Below, in pieces: positions 27,082 to 35,598 of a DNA stretch of 64,000 nucleotides. The stretch is taken from positions 372,001 to 436,000 of the forward strand of contig JAEUUF010000013.1 of the NCBI GenBank assembly GCA_016787645.1. The letters are read 5' to 3'. The position numbers and the translations under genes are program-made. The stretch is from Cyclobacteriaceae bacterium (GTDB taxonomy: Bacteria; Bacteroidota; Bacteroidia; Cytophagales; Cyclobacteriaceae). Position 1 is the first letter of the stretch. Each line of letters begins with the position of its first letter. The notes beneath the pieces were generated by a model, which was not told the origin of the DNA, searched no databases, and saw nothing but the letters and a program-made list of their open reading frames with translations.

Positions 27082-27164
27082 TGCCTGTCCTGTGAACAGA
27101 TCAACATGTTTCGCCAATAATGTTAATCACAAGTAATAACTCAAGTCCTGATAAAAATCATAAA

Positions 27165-27197
27165 GGCAAACGATTGCTTTGCCACCCATACGGCAAA
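27165..27197. repeat. Alternating GGCAAA/TTTGCC/GGCAAA repeats upstream of thrE
   Basis: GGCAAA (27165-27170), TTTGCC (27178-27183) and GGCAAA (27192-27197) can pair in two mutually exclusive ways. A further hairpin, TTGAATT...AATTCAA, lies just downstream. All are before the thrE -7 box, so binding sites for a regulator are more likely than an RNA switch. Confidence 0.4.
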
Positions 27198-27246
27198 ATT
27201 GAATTCTTCATCCGGAAGAATAATTCAAAATGTTTCAATTGCCCCG

Positions 27247-27254
27247 TACCTTTA
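27247..27254 (+). promoter_or_regulatory. -7 box candidate for thrE
   Basis: TACCTTTA matches TAnnTTTG in seven of eight bases and ends four bases before the GTG start, predicting a leaderless message. Confidence 0.4.
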
Positions 27255-27258
27255 GCCT

Positions 27259-28053
27259 GTGAAAGAACCCGCAGCACCGCAAGCCAAAATTACGATTCCC
27301 ATCCACGGCTTGGGGAACTTCATGCTCGAGACCGGCGTCGCCCTCATTCGTGCCGGGGCCAGCACCAAAAGGATACGCATTACCCTGAGACGGATCTCGG
27401 ATGCGTATGCCTATCATTCTGATATCCACATTGAACCCAGGTCACTTTCGCTCTCCTTGCGACGCTCCGACAACCCCGAAGTATTCAATGGCACCCGGAT
27501 CGCAACTCATCCTGTCATTAACTTCAAGATGATCTCTGGCATTAGTCGCATGAGCTGGTCCATCGTAGAGAAGCCCTGGCCGGAAGAAGAAATGTGGAAA
27601 GAACTCAACCGATTAAAGGACCTCCCCGATTACCCGCGTCTGTTGATCCTTTTTGTGGTGGGCCTGGCCGGCGCCGCGTTCTGTTTTGCGTATGGAGGTG
27701 GGCCGCTGGAGATGACCATCACCTTCGTAGCCACTTTTTGCGGGCTGTGGGCAAAACAGGAGTTGCTAAAAATGAACTTCAATCCCTACCTCGTTACCTA
27801 CTTCAGCGCCACGACCGCGGGACTCATCGTCATCCTTTTCTCACTGGCCAATAACAACCTCACCCTCGAGCATGCCGTAACTACTTCTTGCTTGTTCCTT
27901 ACGCCCGGGGTTCCGTTGATCAATTCAATCAGCGACTTGATGGACGGAGAGATCCTGAATGGTATTGAACGAGGTATCAATGCCGTAATGCATTCCATGG
28001 CCATCGCACTCGGACTCTCAACGCTGGTTTTCTTGTTTAACCTGATCGCCTGA
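27259..28053 (+). CDS. Threonine/serine exporter family protein, large part (DUF1212)
   Basis: A 264-residue protein that matches the N-terminal half of ThrE. A cytosolic domain (residues 1-125, with the conserved METGVALIRAGAS-like block at about 22-34) is followed by five hydrophobic segments from 128 to the end. It starts with GTG; no ATG is available. ThrE exports threonine and serine in Corynebacterium using the proton gradient. The partner half is coded by the next gene, whose ATG overlaps this stop codon by one base, so the two halves should be made in equal amounts and join in the membrane. Confidence 0.88.
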   Translation: MKEPAAPQAKITIPIHGLGNFMLETGVALIRAGASTKRIRITLRRISDAYAYHSDIHIEPRSLSLSLRRSDNPEVFNGTRIATHPVINFKMISGISRMSWSIVEKPWPEEEMWKELNRLKDLPDYPRLLILFVVGLAGAAFCFAYGGGPLEMTITFVATFCGLWAKQELLKMNFNPYLVTYFSATTAGLIVILFSLANNNLTLEHAVTTSCLFLTPGVPLINSISDLMDGEILNGIERGINAVMHSMAIALGLSTLVFLFNLIA

Positions 28054-28547
28054 TGGACATGTTTCTGACGATCTTCATTAAGTCAGTCTGGTGCGGGATC
28101 GCAGCACTCGGTTTTGGTGTGCTGTTCAACACGCCGCCTCGTTCGCTACTGGCGATCTGGTTTGGAGGGTTTTCCGCCGGCTTTGTCAAGTACGGAACAA
28201 TGACACTCTTCCCGGAAATGGGCATCATTATGAGCTCGTTTCTCGCCGCGCTCATTGTCGGGTTCACGAGTATTCCGATGGCACATTGGAGGCACGTGCC
28301 GCCGGTGATCTTCTCTATTCCCTCTGTAATACCTCTCGTGCCCGGCATCTATGCGTATCGCGCCATGCTGGGTCTCATGCAACTCACCCGCGCCGGTAAT
28401 GAAAAATTCGGTGAAGTGGCACAGTCAACAGTGTATAATGCGGTCACCACATTCTTCGTGGTCATGGTACTTGCCCTCGGCGTAGTGCTTCCTATGTACT
28501 TGCTCCGGAAAGAATCCGTGAAAAAAATACGGTGGGGTAACTGGTAA
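28053..28547 (+). CDS. Threonine/serine exporter family protein, small part (DUF3815)
   Basis: A 164-residue membrane protein with four to five hydrophobic segments that matches the C-terminal half of ThrE (IPSVIPLVPGIYAYRAML near residues 89-106 is the conserved block). It is translationally coupled to the gene before it (TGATG overlap). Together they form the two-gene version of ThrE known from many bacteria, including YjjP/YjjB of E. coli, where a role in succinate export was proposed. The substrate here is not certain. Confidence 0.88.
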   Translation: MDMFLTIFIKSVWCGIAALGFGVLFNTPPRSLLAIWFGGFSAGFVKYGTMTLFPEMGIIMSSFLAALIVGFTSIPMAHWRHVPPVIFSIPSVIPLVPGIYAYRAMLGLMQLTRAGNEKFGEVAQSTVYNAVTTFFVVMVLALGVVLPMYLLRKESVKKIRWGNW

Positions 28548-28558
28548 CCCTGGTCGAC

Positions 28559-29089
28559 TTAGGTTTCCAGGTCTTCAACGAGTTTCTTCGCACGTCGTTC
28601 AAAGGCCTTTTCCCCGTTACGCGCCCTGACTTTGAAATAGAACCAGTAGCCTAAAACGCCTAAGGCGATTAAAACCATCTGAAACAGGATCACCCCTGGA
28701 ATCTCTTTTGCCGTCATCCCTGACAAGTTCAACAGGTCAAAAGCGACAAAGAAGATAACCAGCGTAATTCCAATGGCCCAAAGGAAAAATGCGGGGTTGT
28801 ACTTCTCCTGTTCAAAACGAAGTGCAGTAGTCCCGGGACTAAGTTCCTCGAGATAAAGAAAAACGGGCTTACGGTTAGAACTGGAAAATACTTTTATGCG
28901 GATCCGGTCTTTTTCCAAGGTCATGAGGTTGAACCGATAGGTGTCGTACCGGCTGAAGTCAAATGCCTCCTTCCAATGGGGCTTGTAGTTCTTGATCTTT
29001 TCAACCAGGCGCTTTAGCACCTCCGCACGGGATAATTGCACCTCGATGGATAGAGCCAAAGGCTGATCCGGATTCGATTCCTTTATCAT
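28559..29089 (-). CDS. Two-pass membrane protein of unknown function
   Basis: A 176-residue protein with a soluble N-terminal half (1-97) and two hydrophobic segments at about 98-118 and 132-150, followed by a basic tail. I do not recognise it. Its ATG overlaps the stop of the oxidoreductase gene upstream (ATGA), so they are translated together, and a link to that enzyme is likely. Confidence 0.65.
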   Translation of the reverse strand: MIKESNPDQPLALSIEVQLSRAEVLKRLVEKIKNYKPHWKEAFDFSRYDTYRFNLMTLEKDRIRIKVFSSSNRKPVFLYLEELSPGTTALRFEQEKYNPAFFLWAIGITLVIFFVAFDLLNLSGMTAKEIPGVILFQMVLIALGVLGYWFYFKVRARNGEKAFERRAKKLVEDLET

Positions 29090-30066
29090 TGCCTTATTAT
29101 CGAAATTAAAATCTTTCCCTTCACCATTCCGGTCGAAAAATACTCAAACGCTTCCCTGACCTGGCTTAGCGGGTAGACCTTATCCACCACAGGAACAACT
29201 TTTCCCTCCGTACATAATTGCGCCAGAAGATCAAGATCAGCCCGGTTGGGACGATAGCCCATCATGCCTATTTTCTTTTTGGTCCGCCACGAAATAAAGG
29301 AGGAAAGAAATATCATCACGAACAGCAGCCAACCCATATTGCCGCCAATCATCGCAAACGTACCGCCTAACTTAAGTACCCGCGCGTAGTCGCTTGGGCT
29401 GCGGTGGGCAATCACATCAACGATAGTATCATATTGCTTACCAGTCCGGGTATAGTCCTCCTTGGTATAATCAACCAGGTAGTCGGCCCCCAATGACCTC
29501 AGCAAATCAAATTTTTCCTCCCGGTCCACACAGGTAACTTCTGCGCCTTTGTATTTGGCATACTGAAGCCCCCAGGTACCCACGCCGCCTCCAGCACCGT
29601 TGAACAATATCTGCTGACCTGGCTTTACATCACCACCATAGCGGAGACCTTGCAGGGATAGCAAACCCGCCTGAGGGAGTGCCGCGGCTTGCTCGAACGA
29701 CAGCGTTGCAGGTTTTGGAGCAAGCAAGTTCTCGGGCACGGCCACATATTCCGCAAAGCCACCAAAGCCCGCAACGGCAATATCCCCGAACACCGTATCT
29801 CCTGGCTTGAATTCCTTGACGCCAGCGCCCACCGCCTCGACAACCCCGGCAATGTCTGCGCCAAGAATCTTTGCCTTAGGCTTGAAAATTCCGCCGATGA
29901 TGCGCACCAGGAACGGTTTGCCCCGGATAAGATCCCAGTCCCAGGAGTTGATTGAAGCGCAGTGTACTTTAACAAGTACCTCGCCATCCTTTGGCACAGG
30001 CTTGTCAACCTCCTTTAACTGGAGATTGGCCGGTGATCCATATTCCGTATAAACTGCGCCCTTCAC
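29086..30066 (-). CDS. Zinc-free quinone-oxidoreductase-type MDR dehydrogenase
   Basis: A 326-residue medium-chain dehydrogenase/reductase. The GroES-like domain is at 1-120, with the GADIAGVVEAVG signature near 68-79, and the NAD(P)-binding Rossmann domain has NGAGGGVGTWGLQYAK near 150-165. The four Cys of the structural zinc site and the catalytic-zinc Cys are missing, so it belongs to the zinc-free QOR group that reduces quinones or enones with NADPH. Usual length. Coupled by a four-base overlap to the membrane protein gene downstream. Confidence 0.88.
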   Translation of the reverse strand: MKGAVYTEYGSPANLQLKEVDKPVPKDGEVLVKVHCASINSWDWDLIRGKPFLVRIIGGIFKPKAKILGADIAGVVEAVGAGVKEFKPGDTVFGDIAVAGFGGFAEYVAVPENLLAPKPATLSFEQAAALPQAGLLSLQGLRYGGDVKPGQQILFNGAGGGVGTWGLQYAKYKGAEVTCVDREEKFDLLRSLGADYLVDYTKEDYTRTGKQYDTIVDVIAHRSPSDYARVLKLGGTFAMIGGNMGWLLFVMIFLSSFISWRTKKKIGMMGYRPNRADLDLLAQLCTEGKVVPVVDKVYPLSQVREAFEYFSTGMVKGKILISIIRQ

Positions 30067-30074
30067 TCCCCCAA

Positions 30075-30109
30075 CTTTTACATTTTACATTCAGCATTCT
30101 ACATTTTGC
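30075..30109. repeat. Degenerate 7-base tandem array, ATTTTAC-like
   Basis: Units CTTTTAC, ATTTTAC, ATTCAGC, ATTCTAC, ATTTTGC. It begins nine bases upstream of the ATG of the oxidoreductase gene on the minus strand, so it would sit in its promoter or leader. Confidence 0.6.
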
Positions 30110-30180
30110 GGTTCTCGACACGCTTGCATATTCAACTCTTATACAAGATCGGCGGGCAGGAACTTAAAGAATGTAATCCC

Positions 30181-31449
30181 CTAACTGAGACTCTTCACCA
30201 CTTCCAGCGCCCGATCAATCTCCGCTTCATTGTTGAAGATATGGGTGCAGTGCCTCACACCAAACGTATCTCCTTGTGAGCGTGGCCGCATCCGGGCCTG
30301 CGTCCAATAGGCCTCCTGCAACTGGGCACCGGTGCGGCCTTCTACATTGTAAACACTGATTCCGGCACACATGGACTCATCCGTCGGCGAGAAGATTTTC
30401 ACTTTCTTGTTTGCCCTCAGACCGGTGCGCAACCGTTCACCGAGAAACTTGATACGCGCGTAGACCTTGTCGGCACCGATCTCATTATGGAAGTCAATGC
30501 TGGCTTCCAAACCCTTTAGCACCGGGAAATTGCCAGTACCGCGCTGGGTGAACCGGAACCCTTCATCTTCGTGCTGGTTCCAGCGATAGCTGGCGATGGT
30601 CGTCCAGATATCTTTGATCTTGTCGGCCTTCACATACATGAAACCCGTACCGGCCGGTGCGCCCATCCACTTGTGGAAGCAACCGAGGTAGGCGTCGCAG
30701 TTGATATCTTTTACATCGATCTTGATCTGTCCAACAGTCTGTGCGCCGTCCAGCACGGTGAAGATGCCACGCCGGGAAGCTTCTGCACACAATTCTTTTA
30801 CAGGCAGGATCGCCCCGCTGCCCGTGATCATGTGTGAAACCATGAGGACCTTGGTCTTCGGTGTCATGGCCTTCACAAGTATGTCGTATACTTCCTGCGC
30901 GCTGTGCATTGGCTTGGGAATGGGGACCAACTTGAGCACTGCACCATATCGCTTCTCCTTCACCTGCCAGCCACCAAGTCCACCGCCATGCTCCTGGTCA
31001 GTGGTGATGATCTCATCACCGGGCTGCAAGTTGAGACCATTGGACACATAATTCATCCCGTTCGTGACATTGTCGGTCATGGCGATCTCCGCTGCCGTAC
31101 CGTTGATGAGTCCCGCCACTTTCGTGCGGATGGTCATTAAATTATTGTAGCCACTAATGAACTCTTCCTTGTTGTCGTCCTTGTACGCCCAGTCAGCGAC
31201 ATCGGTGCCGATGTATTTCAGGTGTTCCACCATGCGATCGTACACCATACGAGGCATCGCACCCACCGTACCGGGATTGAAAAACACTTTGTCTTTCGCG
31301 AGCATGAACTGGTCGCGGACCTTGGCCCAGAAGGCCGGGTCGTCGGCCAACGGCATTTCAGGTCGTGCCTCGGACCGTGTGGTAGACAATGTGCTCAGCG
31401 CGAGTGCGCCGAGACCGATGGATTGGATGGCTTTGCGTCGGGAAGTCAT
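30181..31449 (-). CDS. Class V aminotransferase-fold PLP enzyme with Tat-like signal
   Basis: A 422-residue PLP-dependent enzyme of the class V (NifS/isopenicillin epimerase-like) group. The N-terminus SRRKAIQSIGLGALALS resembles a twin-arginine signal. The PLP lysine is Lys260 in CFHKWMG, Asp234 in LDGAQ binds the pyridine nitrogen, and HG near 154-155 stacks on the ring. Exported PLP enzymes of this kind exist in Bacteroidota, and a racemase, epimerase or desulfurase role is possible. It stands alone with a TAACTTTC box 19 bases upstream of its start. Confidence 0.87.
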   Translation of the reverse strand: MTSRRKAIQSIGLGALALSTLSTTRSEARPEMPLADDPAFWAKVRDQFMLAKDKVFFNPGTVGAMPRMVYDRMVEHLKYIGTDVADWAYKDDNKEEFISGYNNLMTIRTKVAGLINGTAAEIAMTDNVTNGMNYVSNGLNLQPGDEIITTDQEHGGGLGGWQVKEKRYGAVLKLVPIPKPMHSAQEVYDILVKAMTPKTKVLMVSHMITGSGAILPVKELCAEASRRGIFTVLDGAQTVGQIKIDVKDINCDAYLGCFHKWMGAPAGTGFMYVKADKIKDIWTTIASYRWNQHEDEGFRFTQRGTGNFPVLKGLEASIDFHNEIGADKVYARIKFLGERLRTGLRANKKVKIFSPTDESMCAGISVYNVEGRTGAQLQEAYWTQARMRPRSQGDTFGVRHCTHIFNNEAEIDRALEVVKSLS

Positions 31450-31468
31450 GATGGGATTGGTTGCTTGG

Positions 31469-31476
31469 GAAAGTTA
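31469..31476 (-). promoter_or_regulatory. -7 box candidate for the class V PLP gene
   Basis: On the minus strand TAACTTTC matches TAnnTTTG in seven of eight bases, 19 bases before the ATG. Confidence 0.4.
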
Positions 31477-31566
31477 GGGGTTTTTGGGGAAATTGAGGGC
31501 GAGTGGGCTGGGGCCAGAACGAATGACCGCTCACCACGAAAAAAATTACCCGGAATCTTGAGCCCA

Positions 31567-31574
31567 TAACTTTG
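31567..31574 (+). promoter_or_regulatory. -7 box candidate for the SET gene
   Basis: TAACTTTG is an exact match to TAnnTTTG, 27 bases before the assigned TTG start; an AGGAG follows at 31583-31587. Confidence 0.45.
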
Positions 31575-31589
31575 ATCTTTGTAGGAGCA

Positions 31590-31617
31590 GAACTTTGAAC
31601 CTTGAACTTTGAACTAA
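31590..31617. repeat. 7-base tandem array, GAACTTT, over the SET gene start
   Basis: GAACTTT, GAACCTT, GAACTTT, GAACTAA in strict 7-base steps, preceded by two related units (TAACTTT, GATCTTT) at 31567-31580. The array covers the likely start region of the SET gene, so it changes the length of the leader or of the N-terminus if units are gained or lost. Confidence 0.65.
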
Positions 31618-32027
31618 ACCCTGTGGTTCCAAACAGACACCTTGTAATCAAACGCTCCCTTCTCCCCAACGCCGGCAAGGGACTGTTCACACGGGTCGAT
31701 ATCAAGAAAGGCGATCGTATTGTTGAGTATGCAGGGCGGAGAAGGAAGTGGAAGGACGTGAAGCATCTCGATGGCTATAATGGCTATCTCATGCGATTGA
31801 ACCGCACCACCGCCATCGACGCCAAGCCTTTGAACAGTGGCAAGGGTCGGTATGCGAATGATGCGATGGGCCTCGCGCGCGTCCCTGGACTTCGCAACAA
31901 CGCCGAATATCTCATTTACGGCAACCGCGTGTTCATCGAAGCCACGCGGAACATCCGGAAAGGCGAAGAAATCTTTGTCAGCTATGGAAAGGAATTCTGG
32001 AATCTCCAGCGCAAACTACTTGGGTAA
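31602..32027 (+). CDS. SET-domain protein
   Basis: A protein of up to 141 residues made almost only of a SET domain, the lysine-methyltransferase fold. AGKGLFTRVDIKKGDRIVEY (near residues 24-43) is the N-SET strand pair and GEEIFVSYGKEFW near the C-terminus is the conserved GE...Y knot region. There is no ATG: the frame can start at TTG 31602 or GTG 31623. Both lie in or next to the GAACTTT array, so the exact start is open. Bacterial SET proteins of this size are common in Bacteroidota; substrates are not known. An octamer array follows 10 bases after the stop. Confidence 0.8.
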   Translation: MNFELNPVVPNRHLVIKRSLLPNAGKGLFTRVDIKKGDRIVEYAGRRRKWKDVKHLDGYNGYLMRLNRTTAIDAKPLNSGKGRYANDAMGLARVPGLRNNAEYLIYGNRVFIEATRNIRKGEEIFVSYGKEFWNLQRKLLG

Positions 32028-32037
32028 GCTAACCGAA

Positions 32038-32141
32038 GACACTCAGACACGTAGACACTCAGACACGTAGACACTCAGACACCTAGACACTCAGACACGG
32101 AGACACCTAAACACCCAAACACGTTAACACATTGGCACGTT
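32038..32141. repeat. 8-base tandem array, GACACTCA/GACACGTA
   Basis: Thirteen octamers. The first eight alternate mainly between GACACTCA and GACACGTA/GACACCTA/GACACGGA; the last five decay through AACACCCA and AACACGTT to GGCACGTT. It fills the gap between the SET gene and the icmF promoter and shares the GACAC core with the array at 25955-26034. Confidence 0.9.
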
Positions 32142-32161
32142 ACCCGTTTTCCGTAACTTCG
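32132..32161 (+). promoter_or_regulatory. Promoter candidate for icmF
   Basis: TTG at 32132-32134 (the -33 element) and TAACTTCG at 32154-32161 (the -7 box, seven of eight bases) with 19 bases between them. The -7 box ends seven bases before the ATG. The -33 element is formed by the last decayed units of the octamer array. Confidence 0.5.
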
Positions 32162-32168
32162 CCTCTTT

Positions 32169-35100
32169 ATGGAACAGTCAGCCACTACCACCGCCAAGAC
32201 AGAAAGAAAGAACCTCGCCGGACACCAGGCACCGGTGCCCTATATTCCCAAGAACAAGGTCCGTATCGTCACCGCCGCCAGTCTCTTTGACGGTCATGAC
32301 GCCGCCATCAACATTATGCGGCGCATTATCCAGGCCACGGGATGCGAAGTAATTCACCTGGGCCATGACCGATCGGTAGAAGAAGTGGTGAACACCGCAA
32401 TCCAGGAGGATGTGCAGTCCATTGCAATGACCAGCTACCAGGGTGGTCACACCGAGTATTTCAAGTACATGCATGACCTTCTGCAAGAGAAAGGTGCAGG
32501 TCATATCAAGATTTTCGGTGGTGGCGGAGGCGTGATCCTGCCAGAAGAAATCAAGGAACTCGAGGCCTACGGCATCACGAAAATCTATTCCCCCGACGAC
32601 GGCAGGGCCATGGGACTCCAGGGTATGATCAATGACCTGGTGCAAAAGAGTGACTATCCTGTCGGCGATAAACTGTCCGACGAGTTAGACCAGCTTAAAA
32701 AGAAGAACCCGCTGGCCATCGCCAGGCTCATCTCTGCGGCTGAAAATTATTCCGACCAACACAAAGACACGTTCGCTGAAGTTCAGAAGTTGGCTGACCT
32801 CGCCCCTGTGCCCGTGCTCGGCATCACCGGCACCGGCGGGGCGGGAAAATCATCCATGGTCGATGAGATCGTACGACGGTTTCTCTTTGATCAAAAAGAC
32901 AAGACCATCGGGCTGATTTCCGTTGATCCCTCCAAGCGAAAGACGGGCGGCGCACTCCTCGGTGACCGCATTCGCATGAACGCGATCAACTCACCACGGG
33001 TTTACATGCGTTCACTGGCTACGCGCCAGTCGAATCTCGCCCTCTCGGCCTACGTGAAGGAAGCCATCCAAATCCTCAAGGCTGCCAGGTTCGACCTCAT
33101 CATCCTCGAGACCTCCGGCATCGGACAGAGCGATACGGAGATCCTGGATCACAGCGATGTGTCGCTCTACGTGATGACTCCTGAGTACGGCGCGGCCACC
33201 CAACTCGAGAAAATCGACATGCTCGATTTCGCCGACGTGATCGCCCTGAACAAATTCGACAAGCGTGGTGCACTCGACGCTTTGCGCGACGTGAAGAAAC
33301 AATACCAGCGCAACCACCAACTCTGGGACAAGAAGGTCGAGGATATGCCGGTTTATGGCACCATCGCCTCCCAGTTCAACGACCCCGGCACGAACCAGCT
33401 CTATAAACACCTGATCGATACGCTTATCGCGAAGGCAGCAGCAAAGATTTCTTCCGGATTCAAGGTGACGAAAGAGATGTCGGAGAAAGTGTATGTCATC
33501 CCGCCGCACCGCACCCGCTACCTCAGCGAAATTTCGGAGAACAACCGTCAGTACGACCAATGGGTAAGAACCCAGTCGGAAGCGGCACAGCGGTTGTACG
33601 CCATTCAAACAACAATTAATACCATCTCCGATACAGCCACCAAGGAAACCCTGCGCCAGGAATTTGAGAAGCAGAAGCTCAACCTGGATCCCCGCAATTG
33701 GAAACTGGTGGTGGAAGAGTGGGAGGCCACGGTAAAGAAATACAAGGACCCCGTCTTCAAGTTCAAGGTTCGCGACAAAGAACTGGGCATCAAGACCCAT
33801 ACCGAGTCACTGTCGCACCTGCAGATACCCAAGATTGCCCTACCGAAATACAACGCTTGGGGTGATTTGTTGCGATGGCTCTTGCAGGAAAACGTTCCAG
33901 GTGAATTCCCTTACACCGCAGGCATTTACCCGTTCAAGCGCGAAGGTGAAGATCCCACCCGTATGTTCGCCGGTGAAGGAGGCCCCGAACGCACGAACCG
34001 TCGTTTTCACTATGTGAGCATGGCCACACCGGCGAAACGGTTGTCCACGGCATTTGACTCCGTGACCCTTTATGGCAACGATCCTGACTTCCGGCCGGAC
34101 ATCTATGGCAAGATTGGCAACTCGGGTGTGAGCATCTGTTGTTTGGATGATGCCAAGAAACTTTACAGCGGCTTCAATCTTGCCAATCCCCGCACGTCGG
34201 TGTCGATGACCATTAACGGTCCGGCTCCTATGCTGCTGGGCTACTTCATGAACACGGCGATCGATCAGCAGTGCGAACTCTACATTCGTAAGAACGGGTT
34301 GGAAGCCGAGGTGAAGAAGAAAATCGCGGAAATCTTCAAGGCAAAGAACGCCACGCCCCCCGCCTACCAGGGCGACTTGCCGAAAGGCAATGACGGCCTC
34401 GGGCTTATGCTGCTGGGCGTTACCGGTGACCAGGTGCTTCCCAAAGACGTTTATGAAAAGATAAAAGCCGAAACACTTACCCAGGTTCGCGGCACGGTGC
34501 AGGCCGATATCCTGAAAGAAGACCAGGCGCAAAACACCTGCATCTTCTCCACCGAGTTTGCCTTGCGACTCATGGGCGATGTGCAGCAATATTTCATTGA
34601 CCAAAAAGTCCGCAACTTCTATTCGGTCTCCATTTCCGGCTACCACATTGCCGAAGCAGGCGCCAATCCCATCTCCCAGTTGGCTTTCACGCTGGCGAAT
34701 GGATTCACGTATGTGGAGTACTACCTGAGTCGGGGCATGGACATCAATGCCTTCGCTCCCAATCTCTCCTTCTTCTTCAGCAACGGCATCGACCCGGAAT
34801 ATTCTGTGATCGGCCGCGTAGCCCGCCGTATCTGGGCGAAAGCGCTAAAGAACAAGTACGGCGCCGACGCGCGGAGCCAGATGCTGAAGTATCACATACA
34901 GACCTCCGGCCGTTCCCTTCACGCACAGGAAATAGATTTCAACGACATCCGCACGACGCTCCAGGCGCTCTACGCGATCTACGACAACTGCAACTCGCTC
35001 CACACGAATGCGTACGATGAAGCCATCACCACACCGACTGAGGAATCGGTGCGCCGTGCTATGGCCATACAGCTGATCATCAACAAAGAACTTGGCCTCG

Positions 35101-35588
35101 CTAAAAATGAGAACCCGTTACAAGGTTCTTTCATAATTGAAGAACTTACGGACCTCGTTGAAGAAGCGGTCCTGACAGAGTTTGATCGGATCACCGAACG
35201 TGGTGGTGTATTGGGCGCCATGGAGACCATGTATCAGCGCGGAAAGATCCAGGAAGAAAGTCTGTATTACGAAACCCTCAAGCACACGGGCGAATACCCG
35301 ATCATCGGGGTAAACACATTCCTTAGCTCGAAAGGTTCACCGACGATCATTCCGCAAGAGGTGATTCGAGCGACGACTGAGGAAAAAGAATACCAGATCA
35401 AGATGCTGCGAGCACTGCAGGCCTTTCACAAGGCAGAGGCGCCGAATCAGCTGCAACGCATCCAGGAAGCGGCTATCAACAATCGAAACATTTTTGAAGC
35501 ATTGATGGAAGCTTGCAAGGTCTGCTCACTGGGTCAAATTACCTCCGCACTGTTTGAAGTTGGCGGACAGTATCGGCGCAACATGTAG
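32169..35588 (+). CDS. icmF: Fused isobutyryl-CoA mutase (IcmF)
   Basis: A 1139-residue AdoCbl-dependent acyl-CoA mutase with its G-protein chaperone built in. Residues 30-160 are the B12-binding domain, with His43 in FDGHD as the cobalt ligand. Residues about 200-440 are a MeaB-like GTPase (P-loop GTGGAGKSS at 221-229, NKFD near 360). Residues about 560-1139 are the mutase barrel. The [20 protein letters not shown] block is the IcmF form, with Phe where methylmalonyl-CoA mutase has the YATMY motif, which favours isobutyryl/butyryl- or isovaleryl/pivalyl-CoA rather than methylmalonyl-CoA. Length and domain order are normal for IcmF. It probably serves branched-chain acid breakdown, and its presence shows that the cell uses AdoCbl. 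Confidence 0.93.
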   Translation: MEQSATTTAKTERKNLAGHQAPVPYIPKNKVRIVTAASLFDGHDAAINIMRRIIQATGCEVIHLGHDRSVEEVVNTAIQEDVQSIAMTSYQGGHTEYFKYMHDLLQEKGAGHIKIFGGGGGVILPEEIKELEAYGITKIYSPDDGRAMGLQGMINDLVQKSDYPVGDKLSDELDQLKKKNPLAIARLISAAENYSDQHKDTFAEVQKLADLAPVPVLGITGTGGAGKSSMVDEIVRRFLFDQKDKTIGLISVDPSKRKTGGALLGDRIRMNAINSPRVYMRSLATRQSNLALSAYVKEAIQILKAARFDLIILETSGIGQSDTEILDHSDVSLYVMTPEYGAATQLEKIDMLDFADVIALNKFDKRGALDALRDVKKQYQRNHQLWDKKVEDMPVYGTIASQFNDPGTNQLYKHLIDTLIAKAAAKISSGFKVTKEMSEKVYVIPPHRTRYLSEISENNRQYDQWVRTQSEAAQRLYAIQTTINTISDTATKETLRQEFEKQKLNLDPRNWKLVVEEWEATVKKYKDPVFKFKVRDKELGIKTHTESLSHLQIPKIALPKYNAWGDLLRWLLQENVPGEFPYTAGIYPFKREGEDPTRMFAGEGGPERTNRRFHYVSMATPAKRLSTAFDSVTLYGNDPDFRPDIYGKIGNSGVSICCLDDAKKLYSGFNLANPRTSVSMTINGPAPMLLGYFMNTAIDQQCELYIRKNGLEAEVKKKIAEIFKAKNATPPAYQGDLPKGNDGLGLMLLGVTGDQVLPKDVYEKIKAETLTQVRGTVQADILKEDQAQNTCIFSTEFALRLMGDVQQYFIDQKVRNFYSVSISGYHIAEAGANPISQLAFTLANGFTYVEYYLSRGMDINAFAPNLSFFFSNGIDPEYSVIGRVARRIWAKALKNKYGADARSQMLKYHIQTSGRSLHAQEIDFNDIRTTLQALYAIYDNCNSLHTNAYDEAITTPTEESVRRAMAIQLIINKELGLAKNENPLQGSFIIEELTDLVEEAVLTEFDRITERGGVLGAMETMYQRGKIQEESLYYETLKHTGEYPIIGVNTFLSSKGSPTIIPQEVIRATTEEKEYQIKMLRALQAFHKAEAPNQLQRIQEAAINNRNIFEALMEACKVCSLGQITSALFEVGGQYRRNM

Positions 35589-35598
35589 GCTTTCATTC

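Noticed and set aside
25955..32141. Octamer arrays as CRISPR
   Set aside because: Units are contiguous with no spacers, much too short, and no cas genes are present.
32169..35588. Methylmalonyl-CoA mutase
   Set aside because: The order B12 domain, GTPase, mutase and the [12 protein letters not shown] block are those of IcmF; MCM lacks the built-in GTPase.
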